A stretch of DNA of 5,436 bases from Actinomycetes bacterium (GCA_021844725.1 JAKBSX010000258.1:1-5436); one strand, 5' to 3'; shown: positions 1 to 5,436, counted from the first letter of the stretch. Notes: generated by a model from the sequence alone, not told the origin. Translations and numbers: made by a program.

Positions 1-19
1 TGATATTGAGTAAACCATA

Positions 20-1081
20 TTGTCATTCACTTTTAGCTCTTTACCACCTCTTAGAACCATTAGTCAAATTGAGTTTACCAACATCAATGGGACTGATAGA
101 CTGTACGGCATTTATTTTATCTACGATCTGTTGGCGTTACCGACTCTTGCGAATCTTACCTCGATCTTGCCATTATCCATATATCAGTCAGAACCCGTAG
201 CGATTTCCAGCATGACCTATAGGCAATTGATACAGCAAGCTCATAATGAGACAGTCAATCTTGTTAAGCCTTTTCAGATTAACCCCAAGACCAATTTGAC
301 AACAACATATGAAAGTTCCAATTTAACCACTCAAACAGGAAGTTCTAATCAGGGACTACTTAGAATCAGCAATGAAGGTATCACTGTCTCCATTAATAAT
401 TCCGAACCATGGACAGATGTTGTGAACTTAGCCCCGCTTTCGACCAAGTTGACTAGTTTACAAAGTCTGATCATTCATTCTACCAAACCAATAGGAATGG
501 CTGTCGGAAACAGTGCTAATTTCACTTCTTATCGGCTTGTCGGTGTAATTGCCATCAAAATAGGGCCCTTCTATCTGAATTATGTAGAATTGCCGTCCAA
601 TTACAATCTTTTGACTCGTATGTGGATTTTCATTCAACCATTTTCTAATGTAACCATTAGTGGTATCGACATAATCAGTCCAATCAATATGGTTTACTCA
701 ATATCAAGCGGAGAGATTACAGCTTTCAGTAACGCATTAACATTTTTCTCTTTACTCAGCGATGCCAAGGTCAAAGTAGGTATCCATCCTTCGGCGTCCG
801 GATCTTTTCTAATTGTTTGGACGCAACTTTATAGTCCTCAATGGCAAGCAACAGTCAAGGTGTCAAGCTTAGATGCTAAGTTTGACATCCATCATATTTT
901 GATAGACGGTCTTTGGAATGGTTATTCAATCAACTTAACCGCTATTCGAGTCCATAACATTAGCTTGATCATTACAAATTCCGTGCAGAAACCTATTACT
1001 ACTTCGTTTGAGATTTCGTCCTTTGCAATTGTCGCGGTCTTTGGCTTATTTTTGTATTACTGGAAGAGAGAACATGATTAG
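20..1081 (+). CDS. Sequon-rich extracellular protein with C-terminal membrane anchor, probably 3' part of a larger or broken gene
   Basis: The frame is open for 353 codons after a TAA at 11-13. The only early start is a TTG at 20 without a Shine-Dalgarno. The first in-frame ATG (212) also lacks one, and the reading frame looks protein-like right from its beginning, so I infer that the true N-terminus lies upstream of the window or behind a nonsense mutation. Most of the protein is polar and beta-like, with ten N-x-S/T sequons, consistent with an exported, glycosylated domain. Residues about 332-348 form one hydrophobic helix followed by KRE, a typical stop-transfer end with the bulk outside the cell. 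The stretch around residues 256-330, with YSPQW at 271-275, recalls the C-terminal domain of YfhO-like polytopic glycan-related membrane proteins; this is only a resemblance. The last 8 bases overlap the next glycosyltransferase gene, implying co-translation in a glycan cluster. Function not recognised. Confidence 0.6.
   Translation: MSFTFSSLPPLRTISQIEFTNINGTDRLYGIYFIYDLLALPTLANLTSILPLSIYQSEPVAISSMTYRQLIQQAHNETVNLVKPFQINPKTNLTTTYESSNLTTQTGSSNQGLLRISNEGITVSINNSEPWTDVVNLAPLSTKLTSLQSLIIHSTKPIGMAVGNSANFTSYRLVGVIAIKIGPFYLNYVELPSNYNLLTRMWIFIQPFSNVTISGIDIISPINMVYSISSGEITAFSNALTFFSLLSDAKVKVGIHPSASGSFLIVWTQLYSPQWQATVKVSSLDAKFDIHHILIDGLWNGYSINLTAIRVHNISLIITNSVQKPITTSFEISSFAIVAVFGLFLYYWKREHD
1062..1070 (+). 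promoter_or_regulatory. Shine-Dalgarno-like purine run for the GT2 gene
   Basis: GGAAGAGAG lies 3 bases before the ATG at 1074 and inside the 3' end of the upstream gene. It supports starting the glycosyltransferase at 1074, not at the in-frame ATG at 1008, which would put 66 bases deep in the previous gene and add residues unlike any GT2 N-terminus. The 8-base ATGATTAG overlap also suggests translational coupling. Confidence 0.5.
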
Positions 1082-2021
1082 CGTGGTAATACCTTATCAT
1101 GGGCGTATTGACCTAGTCATAAAGTGTGTAGAATCAATAGCGATTTCACTGCCACCCGGATCGGAGATATTGCTCATAGATGATGGAACTGAAGAAACTG
1201 AAAGTGCAACATTAGTTGATTACTGCACGTCCTTGAGACAAGAAAGGCTCGATTTGACCATACTCACGTTTCATTACAAAAGGAGTGGCAATGTATCTTT
1301 TTTGAGAAATGAAGGGGCAAGACAATCCAGTGGCGACTTGTTGGTCTTCGCCGACAGTGACGTGGCAGTGTCAGAAGATTGGTTTTCTGAAGTGACAAGA
1401 TTCTTAGGAGATCATCCGGATTGTGGATGTGTTAGTTCTATAGTTTATGGTCCCGACGGAAATGTCCAACACTCTGGGCTGTCCTTTTCTTCAAGAATTC
1501 ATGCAATTCTCTACCTATTTTCAAGGGGTACTAAAGAGGCAGACCACTACAAAGTAGACGTCGTCAACAACATTTTCGCACTGAGAAAGGATGCTTTTCT
1601 AAAGTGCGGTGGTTTCAACAATGAAATCGCCATTATGGGAGATGAAACATGGCTGCAATTTTCACTAAGGGCAGTTGGGTACTATTCGTACATGACCACG
1701 AGTACCAAAGCTTATCACATGAAGCCAAGTATTACGAGTTTTAGTGATCGTGTCAGAAAATATGACTCCTCCAGACACAAATCAATGGTCATGGAGGGTA
1801 TAATTATTCAGTCATATTTCCTCAGATCTCTACCTTACATTGTCTTCTATTCACTTTATGTCATCCGGCAGCTAAGTGCTTCACTGATAATTCTGTGTGC
1901 TAGTCTTGTTGGTTTCAACGGCAGAATTGGGCTTAGACGCTTTTTCGACACTGTTGATGCGATTTTAGTAGCTTCTGCAATGATTGTTCGACGGAGGAAA
2001 ACGTTTAACCACGTGCGGTAG
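1074..2021 (+). CDS. Glycosyltransferase family 2 (GT-A fold)
   Basis: A complete 315-residue protein that should transfer a sugar from a nucleotide- or lipid-activated donor to a growing glycan at the cytoplasmic face of the membrane. Motifs in order: VVIPYHGR (4-11) opens the nucleotide-binding fold; IDDG (35-38) binds the donor; RNEGA (78-82) precedes the metal-binding DxD as FADSD (D94, D96); VQHSG (131-135) and a GDE at 189-191 with a downstream R199 match the acceptor/catalytic-base region of rhamnosyltransferase-like GT2 enzymes. Y214-H215 is a common late His. After residue 240 the chain becomes hydrophobic (about 242-264, 267-281, 293-305), then ends with a basic RRRK, so it is probably membrane-associated. 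It overlaps the upstream membrane-protein gene by 8 bases and ends right at the edge of the mobile-element block; the C-terminus looks complete. Donor and acceptor sugars cannot be read from the sequence. Confidence 0.9.
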   Translation: MISVVIPYHGRIDLVIKCVESIAISLPPGSEILLIDDGTEETESATLVDYCTSLRQERLDLTILTFHYKRSGNVSFLRNEGARQSSGDLLVFADSDVAVSEDWFSEVTRFLGDHPDCGCVSSIVYGPDGNVQHSGLSFSSRIHAILYLFSRGTKEADHYKVDVVNNIFALRKDAFLKCGGFNNEIAIMGDETWLQFSLRAVGYYSYMTTSTKAYHMKPSITSFSDRVRKYDSSRHKSMVMEGIIIQSYFLRSLPYIVFYSLYVIRQLSASLIILCASLVGFNGRIGLRRFFDTVDAILVASAMIVRRRKTFNHVR

Positions 2022-2072
2022 TCACGTACACTGGGTGCCGCCACGGTCCAGAGCATGATGATGTCCGTGACT
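2020..2072. repeat. Imperfect 11-bp inverted repeat at the left edge of the mobile block
   Basis: AGTCACGTACA (2020-2030) is matched by TGTCCGTGACT (2062-2072), 10 of 11 positions complementary, separated by 31 bases. It starts at the stop codon of the GT2 gene and coincides with the change to a more G+C-rich sequence. It could be part of an insertion-sequence end or a weak transcript structure. No matching copy is seen near the right edge (4750-4790), so I cannot call it a terminal inverted repeat. Confidence 0.4.
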
Positions 2073-2116
2073 TCTCAGATTGAGTATATGCTTCAGCATG
2101 AATAATGCACAGCATG

Positions 2117-2141
2117 GGTTGAATGGTTGCGTCATTCAACC
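2117..2141. repeat. Perfect 9-bp hairpin with 7-nt loop
   Basis: GGTTGAATG (2117-2125) and CATTCAACC (2133-2141) are perfectly complementary around GTTGCGT. It lies in the 215-base stretch between the GT2 stop and the transposase stop, where I see no gene. It could shape the 3' end of either converging transcript or belong to the IS end. There is no T-tract, so I do not call it a terminator. Confidence 0.55.
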
Positions 2142-2236
2142 AGGTTCAAGCGCCCGTTTCCTGCATTATGCGGTCATGGACCGTCCCACGTATCATTGCG
2201 AACGGCATGTCAGAAGGAAATGTATGCCGTGTATTC

Positions 2237-2537
2237 CTACCTCTTCGGCTCTTCAGCGTAATCGTATGCCCTCATTTCACTCCAGCCGTTCTCTGACTGC
2301 ATTGCTTTCAGGTATGTCCTTATGTTATTGAGTATGAAGGAGAGGAGGAGATAGAAGATGGGTATAGCACCTAAGTGCGATATTGTCACGCCTGTGAATT
2401 CGTGATAGTCTATCCCTTAGACGATCTTTATATCCCTTTGCGTGCGCTGTAATAACGGCATATGTCGACGATATTGCGGTCTGCGATCGGCATCTTCGTG
2501 ACATAAAGCCAAAATAATTGTTTCATGTTCGATTTAC
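2237..2537 (-). pseudogene. Transposase remnant, C-terminal part (downstream exon)
   Basis: Reading down from 2535, the frame gives FWLYVTKMP, then YYSARKGI followed by TAA at 2430-2428. This fits the Y-x2-R-x3-E signature of IS4-type DDE transposases, with the stop exactly at the Glu position (GAA to TAA would be one change). The C-terminal tail continues in another frame from about 2416: it begins GIDYHEFTG, contains a hydrophobic stretch with FYLLLSFILNN typical of the last helix of these enzymes, and ends at TAG 2239-2237. The fragment therefore carries at least one nonsense and one frameshift lesion and cannot make an active enzyme. Family assignment rests on pattern, not on a search; IS4, IS1634 or a related DDE_Tnp_1 family are all possible. 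Confidence 0.65.
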
Positions 2538-2541
2538 ATAG

Positions 2542-2576
2542 AATAAAGATCTGGATTACTCCAGATCCTTCCACCT
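2542..2576 (-). ncRNA. Group II intron domain VI with branch-point A
   Basis: A perfect 8-bp stem GATCTGGA/TCCAGATC closes a GTAA (GNRA) tetraloop (2567-2548 on the minus strand). The stem extends by G-U, A-U, A-U, then leaves an unpaired A at 2544 followed by two G-U pairs. A bulged A among G-U pairs, seven bases from the intron's 3' end, is the standard layout of the lariat branch point. Six bases (TTCTAT) follow the A to the predicted splice site at 2538. Confidence 0.8.
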
Positions 2577-2577
2577 C

Positions 2578-2610
2578 TAACCGGATTGTCGGCTTTCCTG
2601 AGTACGGCTA
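2578..2610 (-). ncRNA. Group II intron domain V (catalytic hairpin)
   Basis: The 33-nt segment begins TAGCCG and ends CGGTTA, which pair over six positions (with one G-U) and include the AGC catalytic triad at the usual place. The family norm is about 34 nt. The distal part reads UCAGGAAAGCCGA and can form a short stem under a purine loop, less regular than usual. It is followed within a few bases by domain VI, as expected. The core looks kept, while the distal helix and the usual ACG side of the bulge may have drifted. Confidence 0.75.
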
Positions 2611-2641
2611 ACCTGCATAATTCACCTGTGCGCAATACGGT

Positions 2642-3871
2642 TCAATGGACATAGCAAATCCTTCCTGACAGATGCTTGAAACCTTTCCCATACATCTTAT
2701 GCTTCATATTTTTCTTCGAGGATACGAGACGTATCTTGTGTGCCTTGCAGTAGAATTTCACTGCTTTCAATGCAATGCACCGATCGAGATTGCTGTATAT
2801 ACGGTTCGCATTTGAATGGTTGAAGTAGTTGGTCCATCGTGTGATGAGCAGATTGAGTTCCACGATTGCCTGTTCCTCACTTTTCACGTCTGACTTGGTC
2901 ATGTGTATGATGTTCCTGACTTTTTCCCTGAACTTCCTGATCGTTTTGACCGACGGATGAAAATATGTGACTTCATTCTTCCTGTATTCGTTCTTCTTTC
3001 TGACAAAGTGGGAACCGAGCAAGGCAAAGCCCTGCTGTGCTTTTGTAATCTTTGTCTTTTCAGGTCACAGCCTCAGGCAGAGGCTGTCTGTGAGCACAAC
3101 GATGTCATCGGCATAAAGAATCAGTTGTGCATTCTGGCTGTGTCTGCTATCCATCTTCCTGTCTTTCCATGCTGTGTCCAGTTTGTTGAGGTAGATGTTT
3201 GAAAGGAGCGGCGATATGACGCTCCCCTGCGGTGTGCCTGTGTCGGGATAGGTTGTTTCACCGTTGCAGGCGACACCTGCCCTGAGCCATTCCCTTATCA
3301 GTTTTATGATGTACGGGTCGCTTATGCGTTCCATGACAAACGAGATAAGTCTGTCATGGTCTATTGTGCCGAAGAAGTCCTCGATGTCTATGGCCACTAT
3401 GTTAATCAGTCAGTAGTTGAGATATTTGTATACTTCCTGAGATGCCTGCTGTGCACATTTGTTCGGTCTGTAGCCGTAGCTGAAGTCCTGGAAGTCAGCC
3501 TCGAATAGGGGTTCGATGAGCAGTTTGACCGCCTGCTGTACGATGCGATCTCTGACTGTTGGGATGCCTAGTGGCCGCTGTTTGCCGTTTGGCTTTGGAA
3601 TGTACACCCTGCGCACACATTCCGCTTTGTACGTTTCATTAATGAGTTCATGCTGCAGTGTTGAGAGGTATTGTTCAAAACCGCTGTACCTGACGTCTTC
3701 GATTGTTTCGCTATCTATGCCTGATGTTCCATTATGTGATGCAACTCTTCCACACGCTTCTATCAGAATGTGCATGCAGCACAGCTTGTTGTTCAGTGAA
3801 TGGAATACCCGTTGTCTGTCTGCCTTGGCACACTGGTAAAGCCCGTTCAGGAACGGTTCGAGCCTTTTTAT
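2642..3871 (-). pseudogene. ltrA: Group II intron reverse transcriptase/maturase, inactivated
   Basis: All parts lie in one frame (409 residues, two internal stops). Numbering from 3871: the RT-0/RT-1 region has RRVYIPKPNGKQRPLGIPT and a YGYRP motif; TGA at 3412-3410 replaces residue 154, where a Gly codon (GGA) is likely; IDIEDFF holds the first catalytic Asp (D162); TGTPQG is at about 211-216; YADD is at 253-256. After VLTDS about 20 residues normally present seem deleted, and a second TGA (3067-3065) precedes PEKTKI. The thumb/X (maturase) domain fills about 284-409, with RWTNYF typical of it. No HNH endonuclease domain follows. The start is inferred at 3871, where an ATA codon sits 6 bases after GGAGGT (ATG to ATA). 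It cannot give full-length protein. In life it would splice the intron and copy it into DNA. Confidence 0.88.
3065..3093. repeat. Short palindrome at the maturase deletion joint
   Basis: ACAGCCTC (3067-3074) and GAGGCTGT (3080-3087) are perfectly complementary around AGGCA, with TCACAG and CTGTGA also present on the outside (3065-3070, 3088-3093). It sits exactly where the reverse transcriptase jumps from VLTDS to PEKTK and contains the second TGA. It may be the product or cause of a small deletion or a local template switch. Confidence 0.5.
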
Positions 3872-3877
3872 CCTCGT

Positions 3878-3883
3878 ACCTCC
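3878..3883 (-). promoter_or_regulatory. Shine-Dalgarno of the intron-encoded protein
   Basis: GGAGGT on the minus strand, 6 bases before an ATA codon at 3871-3869 that is in frame with the reverse transcriptase. This is the ideal ribosome-site distance. It fixes the original start of the protein (residues M-KRLEPFLNG..) and shows the start codon has been lost. Confidence 0.65.
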
Positions 3884-4280
3884 GGTCGCGATTGCGCTAG
3901 CAGAATGGAATTCTATCCCGTCCTGAACGGACTTGAGTGCGGCAAGGGCGTTTTCCTCTGATAAGGTTATGCTGTTCTCGCCGTCATCAGTACTATGGCC
4001 CCCTCTGACTTCGCATGATGGAATGCCGCTCACTTCACTTGCCCCTATAGAGCCGACTACCTTTGCTCGCTTACCGCCAGACATGCCCGCCATAGGGCGC
4101 TTTATGCTGTCGTCACGATTCGGGAAGGACATCACGCGATCTCCCGATTTACTATGTACGGCTTTCCATGCACGCCGCCGATAGGACCGTAGGGAAGTTC
4201 CTACAACAACCGATTGGTGGATTCAGAAATTGCAGTCTTCGCCATTAACCGAGTGTCCTGGCCATCCCAATTGGGCGCAC
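3884..4280 (-). ncRNA. Group II intron ribozyme, 5' portion (domains I-III and start of IV)
   Basis: This segment runs from the GTGCG splice-site consensus to the Shine-Dalgarno of the intron protein. It begins with a short self-complementary element (CCCAATTGGG, 4278-4269). It contains a stretch around 4028-3990, with GGCATTCC, GCGAAGTCAGAGG and CATAGTA, that I recognise from the RNA just before the ORF of other group II introns. The segment is open in the reverse transcriptase frame up to 4135, but the 88 residues it would encode are translated ribozyme and match no protein N-terminus. About 400 nt is short for domains I-III and fits a compact intron class. I did not fold the domains. Confidence 0.65.
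4276..4280 (-). other. Group II intron 5' splice site (GTGCG)
   Basis: GTGCG on the minus strand matches the GUGYG start of group II introns, followed by CCC as in many members. The exon ends ..CATTGCCG. It is the only such match upstream of the ORF at a plausible distance. Confidence 0.75.
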
Positions 4281-4770
4281 CGGCAATGATGTTCGTTCGC
4301 TTTCGCTACAGCCAGCATGTTTGTGTTTGGATGACTTCAAACACCGCATTGCTACAATGCATGTACACAGTCACTAATCGGATGTATCTACAATTTCCAA
4401 TACCAGACATACACTGGTTAGTCATACATCCCCCCTCGGCGCGATCTTCTTTGACACAACGTCACAGCGCTCGATCATGACGAGCGTTGCAGTGTCTGTT
4501 ATGCGAACATAAGCCGTCATCCATTCTACATGCCTAAAACGCAGGCCGTGTGCTGCCTTCACCTCACGCTCTATTCTGTTGTCCCTCTTCACAGGCATCA
4601 GGTAGCTTATGCCCATGTCTGTCAGCATGTCCCGATTTCCATGCTAGAGCACAAAATCCTTAAGCTTCCTTTCATTTACATCTTCCTTGAAGTGTATCCC
4701 ATTACCTTCAAACAACGGAATGCACTCTCACATCAAAAAACTATGCCAGTGCAATAATTTCCCTATGCTG
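4281..4770 (-). pseudogene. Transposase remnant, central part (upstream exon)
   Basis: Reading down from about 4730, the frame gives ECIPLFEGNGIHFKED, then KLKDFVL, a TAG at 4646-4644, and HGNRDMLTDMGISYLMPVKR. This is the layout of the middle of IS4-type transposases, where DFVLDRGF-S-x-N-L normally carries the second catalytic Asp. Here the DRGFYS part is absent, so that Asp seems deleted at the TAG. The frame runs to a TGA at 4424-4422. From a run of six G (4435-4430) another frame is open to a TAG at 4308-4306; only this second frame stays in phase with the downstream piece across the intron, so a slip in the G run is a likely lesion. The part from 4430 to 4281 shows no clear similarity and may be rearranged. 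The N-terminus is missing. Confidence 0.6.
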
Positions 4771-4777
4771 GACTACT

Positions 4778-4783
4778 GAGGTG
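4778..4783 (+). promoter_or_regulatory. Shine-Dalgarno of the GT4 gene
   Basis: GAGGTG, 6 bases before the ATG at 4790, complementary to the 16S rRNA 3' end. It is strong support for that start. I see no convincing promoter in the 40 bases before it; transcription may come from inside the decayed element or read through from the left. Confidence 0.75.
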
Positions 4784-4789
4784 TAATCC

Positions 4790-5436
4790 ATGAGAATACT
4801 GCTGCTAACACACGCAATAAAGGTCGGCAGTTTGTCAAATTATGTTAAGCGTTTAGGCATGTCATTAGAGACCATGGCTGAAGTTGATATATTCAACAAT
4901 GGCAATCTTTATAAAGGGCCGAATTCGCATGCAGAAATGTCGAAGGATCTGTTTCTAAAGAATGAGTGGCGCCCTTTCAGAACTTGGATTACTTATAAGC
5001 GGTTCCTGCGAGAGAACGAGGATTTCTATGACATAATCCATATATGCAGTCAACGCTTTGCATTTCTAGCTTCTGGACCAAAGTACCTTGTAACTTATCA
5101 TGACATCTTTCCTTTTTCGAGTAATGAATCTGATGCAAACACTTTCTACTTTACGAACGCAAGTATCGGAGAAAAACTTCGTCACTCATATTTCCGTAGA
5201 AATATTGTTAAGAATTCTCTGAGAGGAATCAATATTGTGACAGATTCTGAATCTACCCGGTGTGACTTGATTAGAGTGTTTTCTTATGAGCCAAACTTGA
5301 TCCACATTATACCATACCCTCTAGATCTGACTTTTAAGAAGACTAAAAAGGTCAATGCTAGAAAGAAGCTTGGGTTGCCTGAGTCCGTAAAGATTGTGTT
5401 GTTTGTGAGTTCTGATGAATATCGCAAGAACATAGG
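4790..5436 (+). CDS. Glycosyltransferase family 4 type (GT-B fold), 5' part
   Basis: The frame is open from ATG 4790 to the window end (215 complete codons). Such enzymes move a sugar from a nucleotide-sugar donor to a lipid-linked or polysaccharide acceptor on the cytoplasmic side. MRILLLTH (1-8) starts the N-terminal Rossmann fold; YDIIHIC (80-86) and YLVTYHDIFPF (99-109) are typical acceptor-domain strands; IVTDSESTRCDLIRVF (149-164) and IHIIPYPLD (171-179) mark the hinge before the donor domain; RKKLGLP (191-197), VLFVSSDEYRKNI (203-215) match the R-x-LGLP ... LFVG ... KN pattern at the start of the C-terminal fold. The E-x7-E donor-site motif would lie beyond the window. It shares strand, theme and low G+C with the GT2 gene, from which it is separated by the IS/intron block. 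The exact sugar cannot be told. Confidence 0.85.
   Translation, partial: MRILLLTHAIKVGSLSNYVKRLGMSLETMAEVDIFNNGNLYKGPNSHAEMSKDLFLKNEWRPFRTWITYKRFLRENEDFYDIIHICSQRFAFLASGPKYLVTYHDIFPFSSNESDANTFYFTNASIGEKLRHSYFRRNIVKNSLRGINIVTDSESTRCDLIRVFSYEPNLIHIIPYPLDLTFKKTKKVNARKKLGLPESVKIVLFVSSDEYRKNI

Larger units (their letters stand above)
2538..4280 (-). mobile_element. Group II intron (retroelement), complete ends, dead maturase
   Basis: On the minus strand the element starts with GTGCG at 4280-4276, the group II 5' consensus. It continues through an RNA segment of about 400 nt, a reverse transcriptase/maturase gene, domain V (2610-2578) and domain VI, and ends in ..TTCTAT at 2538, matching the 3' AY rule. 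Length 1743 nt. Joining the bases on either side keeps one transposase reading frame across the junction (last codon GCC, then G+GT), which supports both boundaries. The orientation is the same as the transposase gene, as needed for splicing from its transcript. The short RNA portion before the ORF (about 400 nt) and the reverse transcriptase style recall compact group IIC introns, but I cannot settle the class. The last six exon bases TTGCCG (IBS1) could pair over five positions with CGGCAT at 4028-4023 as a possible EBS1. Confidence 0.85.
2237..4770 (-). mobile_element. Decayed IS4-like insertion sequence, split by a group II intron
   Basis: Two transposase gene pieces on the minus strand (about 4770-4281 and 2537-2237) flank the group II intron. 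The block separates two glycosyltransferase genes of the opposite strand and is visibly richer in G+C than they are. The N-terminal third of the transposase, with the first catalytic Asp, is missing: the readable part begins only about 20-30 bases before the GT4 start, so the right end of the IS was probably deleted. I could not identify terminal inverted repeats or a target duplication; the left end may extend to about 2022. The coordinates given are those of the recognisable transposase remains. Confidence 0.65.

Noticed and set aside
6..200. 64-codon frame starting with TTG at the window start
   Set aside because: It overlaps, in another frame, the protein-like sequence of the surface protein and has no ribosome site.
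1856..2056. Minus-strand frame opposite the GT2 C-terminus
   Set aside because: Shadow of a well supported gene.
2117..2141. Intrinsic terminator
   Set aside because: The hairpin has no following T-tract on either strand and a mixed-composition stem.
2080..2331. Open frame of 83 codons on the + strand
   Set aside because: It lies antisense to the transposase tail and the hairpin region; composition is not protein-like and there is no ribosome site.
2628..2643. Plus-strand GTGCGCAATACGGTTC, like the 3' half of a domain V
   Set aside because: There is no matching 5' half with AGC on that strand, and the intron runs on the minus strand where a better domain V exists.
3065..3412. TGA read as an amino acid (recoding) to rescue the maturase
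   Set aside because: The two TGAs fit different ancestral residues, the start codon is also lost and a segment is missing, so decay is simpler.
3516..3839. Plus-strand open frames across the intron (also 2903-3202, 3703-3900, 3933-4184, 4214-4480, 4530-4757)
   Set aside because: They are shadows of the minus-strand reverse transcriptase, ribozyme and transposase, Cys/Ser-rich and without recognisable motifs.
3872..4136. An 88-residue N-terminal extension of the reverse transcriptase
   Set aside because: It is an open frame through conserved ribozyme RNA; the Shine-Dalgarno at 3883-3878 marks the original start.
1..5436. CRISPR array, tRNA or rRNA gene
   Set aside because: No regularly spaced direct repeats, no cloverleaf and no conserved rRNA segments were seen on either strand.

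Overview
The window looks like part of a surface-glycan (polysaccharide or protein-glycosylation) gene cluster that has been interrupted by two nested, decayed mobile elements. The organism is probably an archaeon. The reasons are a strong GAGGTG-type ribosome binding site, tightly overlapping genes, and a surface protein that is rich in N-glycosylation sequons and has a C-terminal membrane anchor. These are suggestive only, and a bacterium cannot be excluded.

Left flank (about 1-2021, + strand). The first gene encodes an extracellular, sequon-rich domain ending in one membrane helix. It has no convincing start in the window and is probably the 3' part of a longer or broken gene. Its last 8 bases overlap the ATG of a family 2 glycosyltransferase (1074-2021) with intact catalytic motifs. 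Right flank (4790-end, + strand). A family 4 type glycosyltransferase begins with a good Shine-Dalgarno and runs off the window. The three genes share strand, base composition and theme, and were probably once contiguous.

Middle (about 2022-4780, - strand). This block is visibly richer in G+C and contains a decayed IS4-like DDE transposase gene. That gene is split into an upstream fragment (4281-4770) and a downstream fragment (2237-2537) by a complete-looking group II intron (2538-4280, 1743 nt, - strand). The intron has a GTGCG 5' end and a recognisable domain V. It also has a domain VI hairpin with a bulged branch-point A that places the 3' end exactly at ..CTAT. Its reverse transcriptase/maturase gene (2642-3871) is dead: the start codon behind a perfect Shine-Dalgarno reads ATA, a TGA interrupts the frame before the first catalytic Asp, and a probable small deletion with a second TGA follows YADD. 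The transposase is also dead, and one of its stops lies exactly where the catalytic Glu of the Y-x2-R-x3-E signature should be.

The implied order of events is: glycosyltransferase cluster, insertion of the IS between two genes, retrohoming of a group II intron into the transposase gene in sense orientation, then decay of both protein-coding parts while the splice-site end structures stayed recognisable. I see no wholly new system here. The most interesting points are the nested element, its well-defined ends, and how specific the lesions are.
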